From Apostichopus japonicus (lineage: Eukaryota > Echinodermata > Holothuroidea > Aspidochirotida > Stichopodidae): a stretch of 64,000 nt of DNA. Below the pieces are notes generated by a model. That model was not told the origin of the DNA. It made no database searches and saw nothing but the letters and a program-made list of their open reading frames with translations. The stretch lies in the NCBI RefSeq assembly GCF_037975245.1, contig NC_092575.1, positions 5,863,501 to 5,927,500 on the forward strand, written 5' to 3'. Positions 60,736 to 64,000 of this stretch are shown in pieces. Both the position numbers and the translations under genes were made by a program. Each line of letters begins with the position of its first letter. The stretch's first letter is position 1.

Positions 60736-63700
60736 ATGCTATGGGGAAGCAATCTGCGATCAGATGATGCTGTCGAATTGAAATGGATAGGTGGAGGTCG
60801 CAGGTGCGCTGCCATCTCCAAGGTGCTAGAATCGTTAGTCAGAGACCGTTGAAGAGATTGGCCAAACGATGGCAGGTGGATGAAAATATAGTCAATTGGA
60901 TGGAGAGTCTCTAAAGGGACAATAAAAAAGAAGTTAATTTACAACGAATTTATCAGCCTTTTTTTTTTTGCATTATTAAATGATGTACAATCAAAAGTCT
61001 ATTGTTTGCAGCTTGAGTCGTAGTCTGTTTATGGGTTCAGAAATTAAATAAAGATAAAGAGGTGAAGACTGATCGTCGTAATGAGTCAGTAAAGTTGTTT
61101 CTTAAAGAATTAGTTGCTTACTTTGTAGATGAAACAAATGCTGTAGCATAAAAAAGAAGTGTTAAACAAATTCTAAAGCTGGCTAATCTTGAGTTTTCTT
61201 AACTTATCTCTGATAAGACTTCTAAGAACTCATACATCATTACTTATTTCGATGTATGTATTTTTTCAAAATTGACACGTTTTAATGAAAAAGTTGCTTC
61301 TGGTATTATATTGTAGAAATTTCAAGAAGAATAAATCTATTGATAACCTCATATCATTATCTTTTTCATCTTAAGTTTTCATTAAATATCTAAGTCTGAT
61401 ATACTTAACAATGAGTGTTTTCTGCGTTTTCAATTTGACGAGCCAAATAAAAAAAAATGGTGTGAAAGTCAATTTTGGTGCTAGCATAGTGGAGAAGCGG
61501 TAGCGGCTTTTATGCCTGCAGTGGCTACTACCGTTGGGACGTAATTCCAAAATTCCTTACAGATGTTCGGTGACGAATTGTAAGCTTATTAATCATCACC
61601 ATACGTCCATTTAACAAAACAAAAAGAGGGGGAGGAACAGAAGTAAGGAAAATTTAACAAATTTTTTGTTTCCCTGCAATCTTTTTTTTTTAAAGATATG
61701 CATTTAATTCACGATTTATGTATGTTGTTGTTTAAGAACCGGGTTAACTGTCTTATATATATTATCCACTAGTTCCGCAGAGTGAAAAAATAACTAGAAC
61801 GTGGACGGGAGCTAGATAAACCTTGTACCGAATAAATCTTGTCTTTTCTATCTCTATTCCCCCCCCAAAAAAATGGAGGACGAACTAATGGACCTGATGA
61901 CCGGAGCGATGTTTGCGTTTCGCCTGAAATGTTGAGAATAACACGAAAAAGGTGCTAGCGAGTTTTTTTTTAGTGATGTTGGTAGAACAAACGCGCGTTG
62001 GCACGGCTCAGTAACGTTTATGATGAAATTTCGTAAGCCGAGCGAACCTGTTAACAAAGTGGTTTTAACGCGATGCGCAATGTGCACGTATAATTCATGG
62101 ATTAAAATATAGGAAAGATAATGTTTATGCCAATTTCCTTTCAGTTATAGGACACCGTAATTACTACTTAAGCCCAAAAAAAAAAAAAAAAAAAAAACAA
62201 CGCATAGGCCTTGATATTTCATTTTTATTCGCAGCGTTTGTCGTTATCTTTGGTCAATTATCGATACTATTCGATACAAAACTCGCATCATGAACAGCGG
62301 CGATTCGTTGTTAGCTGGAATAGTCAAATTTCATTTCAAACATTGATAAAGAGTAAAAAAAAATTGTTAAAACCGATAATAACCTTTTTTGATTCAGATA
62401 TATATACAGGAATATGAACAAAAATACAAAGGAAAATAAGATGAAAACGGGATTGATACTTTGATTTTAAAATCCAGTAACATATCATTGTTTGATCGTT
62501 GCACAAAGCGAACACGAGCAGTTGAGTATTAGCATATTGGCTGGTTGATTGAATGAAGTAACCATTGGTTATTACAATCAATCTAAAGTGTGTAGACATG
62601 TGTCGTAAAACATTTAATTCCGTGTTGAACTTCAAATTTGTGTGCATATTAGCGTAAAAGATCAAATCTTCCTCGCAATTCTTTTTCTTTTTCCGTGAGT
62701 TAATATTGGTGATGCAGGCATATCACACTTGCATATATATACTATCACTTAGACAACAAACGTAACAGCTATACCCAGATGACGTAGTAAAATAGATTAA
62801 AAGATGTTTGCATAAAAGAAAGAAAGCGTTACAATGCGATATCCACAATACAAATCACTTGTAATTTCATAAAACTAAATCCAACATTTGAGTGAAAGTT
62901 TTTGTCGTATCACTTCATGATAAATCGATAAAAGAAATCAGCCTCAATAAAAATGTTAATAGAACATGAAGTAATCAAAACATGATACTGTTAACCATCT
63001 GTTTATAGTTCATTAAAAATTAAACCTGTCCAAAAGAATGTATGTTTCGTTTTCGGTGTATTGTTTACAAATTCCAGACAGTTTGACACTATCTTCAATT
63101 AAATATAGATTGTATACACGCTTACCCCATAAAACTGATCAGAAATAGATGTATTAATTTCCTTCTGAAGAAATGCAAATATTTGGAAATAATCGCTTTT
63201 TTTATTACTGACTTGTGCACCATCTGGGTCTTCTTTCTTCTTAGGTTATCTTTCCTTTGTCTTTATTTTTATAAAGTTATAGAGGAAAATGGTGTAGCTA
63301 ACTGCTTGAAACATGAACATAGGCTTTTTTTGTATAGTTCCTCTCGAGTAAACCGAGTTGGCCACAAATGAAAAGAAAGGGGAAATATTTTTTATGGTTT
63401 ACGAGAGACAAAATAAAGGGTTTAAATACTCGCATCTGATTCTGTTTGTTTTATCTATATCGTATGAAATGTAGTCCTTGCATATGTCTGCATTTTAAGG
63501 ATCTGTAGGATTCCGCCGTCTTCAAAGTTGGCAACAGTCGTTAAAGCTTAATGAGAATTTCACACTATTAGAGGAAGACAAAACTGTTAAAAGCTCATTG
63601 CGAAAAAGGACAGAGAAGAAGAATTCTAGACGCTTCACGTCTTTGCGTACTCGCACCTTTGTACCATCTCCAGGGACCGTTTGAAGGGGGGAAAGGTGTC

Positions 63701-63979
63701 GTAGCAGAAAACTAGTACTTTGCCTGCAATTAAGGACTTAACTTACAAATCCTTCTTTACACATTTAAGTGCGATTAGTCTTCATATTTTTAGGCTGGAT
63801 GGAATCTAAGAAAGTGTCGAGGGCATAAATAACCTCTAGTTGGAATGTGACAGTACTCACAACAGCAGCCCAGCATCGGAAAAGCGCACACTCGATATTA
63901 ATTAAGTCGTTCGAATTTTGACGAAAATTTTATCGAATAAATTCATCAATGTCTTCCTTTACTTTAGTATTCCATTACT

Positions 63980-64000
63980 TTATGTATATATATATATATA
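63980..64000. repeat. (TA)n run reaching the window end
   Basis: A TA dinucleotide run begins in the last 20 bases and is cut by the window edge. Confidence 0.85.

Noticed and set aside
61480-61560. Degenerate tRNA-derived SINE (TAGCATAGTGGAGAAGCGG)
   Set aside because: An A-box-like word is present but the B-box position does not match, and there is no second copy in the window.

Overview
This is an intron-rich, AT-rich animal nuclear sequence. It is most likely from a marine invertebrate deuterostome, and an echinoderm such as a sea cucumber is my best guess. The basis is three animal genes with GT-AG introns, tRNA-derived SINEs, a decayed CR1-like LINE, many short inverted-repeat DNA transposons, long (TA)n runs and frequent AGGCCTAGGCCT-type words. 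The species assignment is inference. There is no sign of bacterial, viral or CRISPR sequence.

Layout. (1) Positions 1553-9662, plus strand: a complete eight-exon RAD51C orthologue, the homologous-recombination RAD51 paralogue, predicted at 371 residues. All splice phases agree and Walker A, Walker B and a C-terminal nuclear localisation signal are present. (2) Positions 12774-22063, minus strand and convergent with RAD51C: seven exons of a CFAP119 (CCDC189/C16orf93)-like axonemal protein, 275 codons up to the stop. The first exon with the start codon was not found. The 3.1 kb between the two stop codons holds both 3' UTRs, a SINE and part of a repeat family rich in nuclear-receptor-like half-sites. 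(3) About 22.1-41.6 kb: no convincing gene. It contains a CR1-like LINE interrupted by a miniature transposon, several MITE or hAT-like elements (one with a perfect 8-bp target duplication), a long near-palindrome, SINE copies, minisatellites and GC-rich homopolymer tracts. (4) Positions 42285-44387, plus strand: the first two coding exons of a T-box transcription factor with an eh1-like N-terminal motif, probably of the Tbx15/18/22 or Tbx20 group. (5) 44388-64000: no further T-box exon was found. It appears to be part of a very large second intron, or intron plus unannotated sequence, with long (TA)n arrays and a few CpG-richer islands that may be regulatory.

The three genes are not obviously related in function (DNA repair, cilia, developmental transcription); this is ordinary animal gene order. 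I did not find a clear new biological system. The best leads are a six-copy satellite inside a CFAP119 intron with a perfect DR1 nuclear-receptor element in each copy, two hairpin or near-palindrome elements, a nested transposon, a possible non-AUG N-terminal extension of RAD51C, and the T-box leader with a long upstream ORF.
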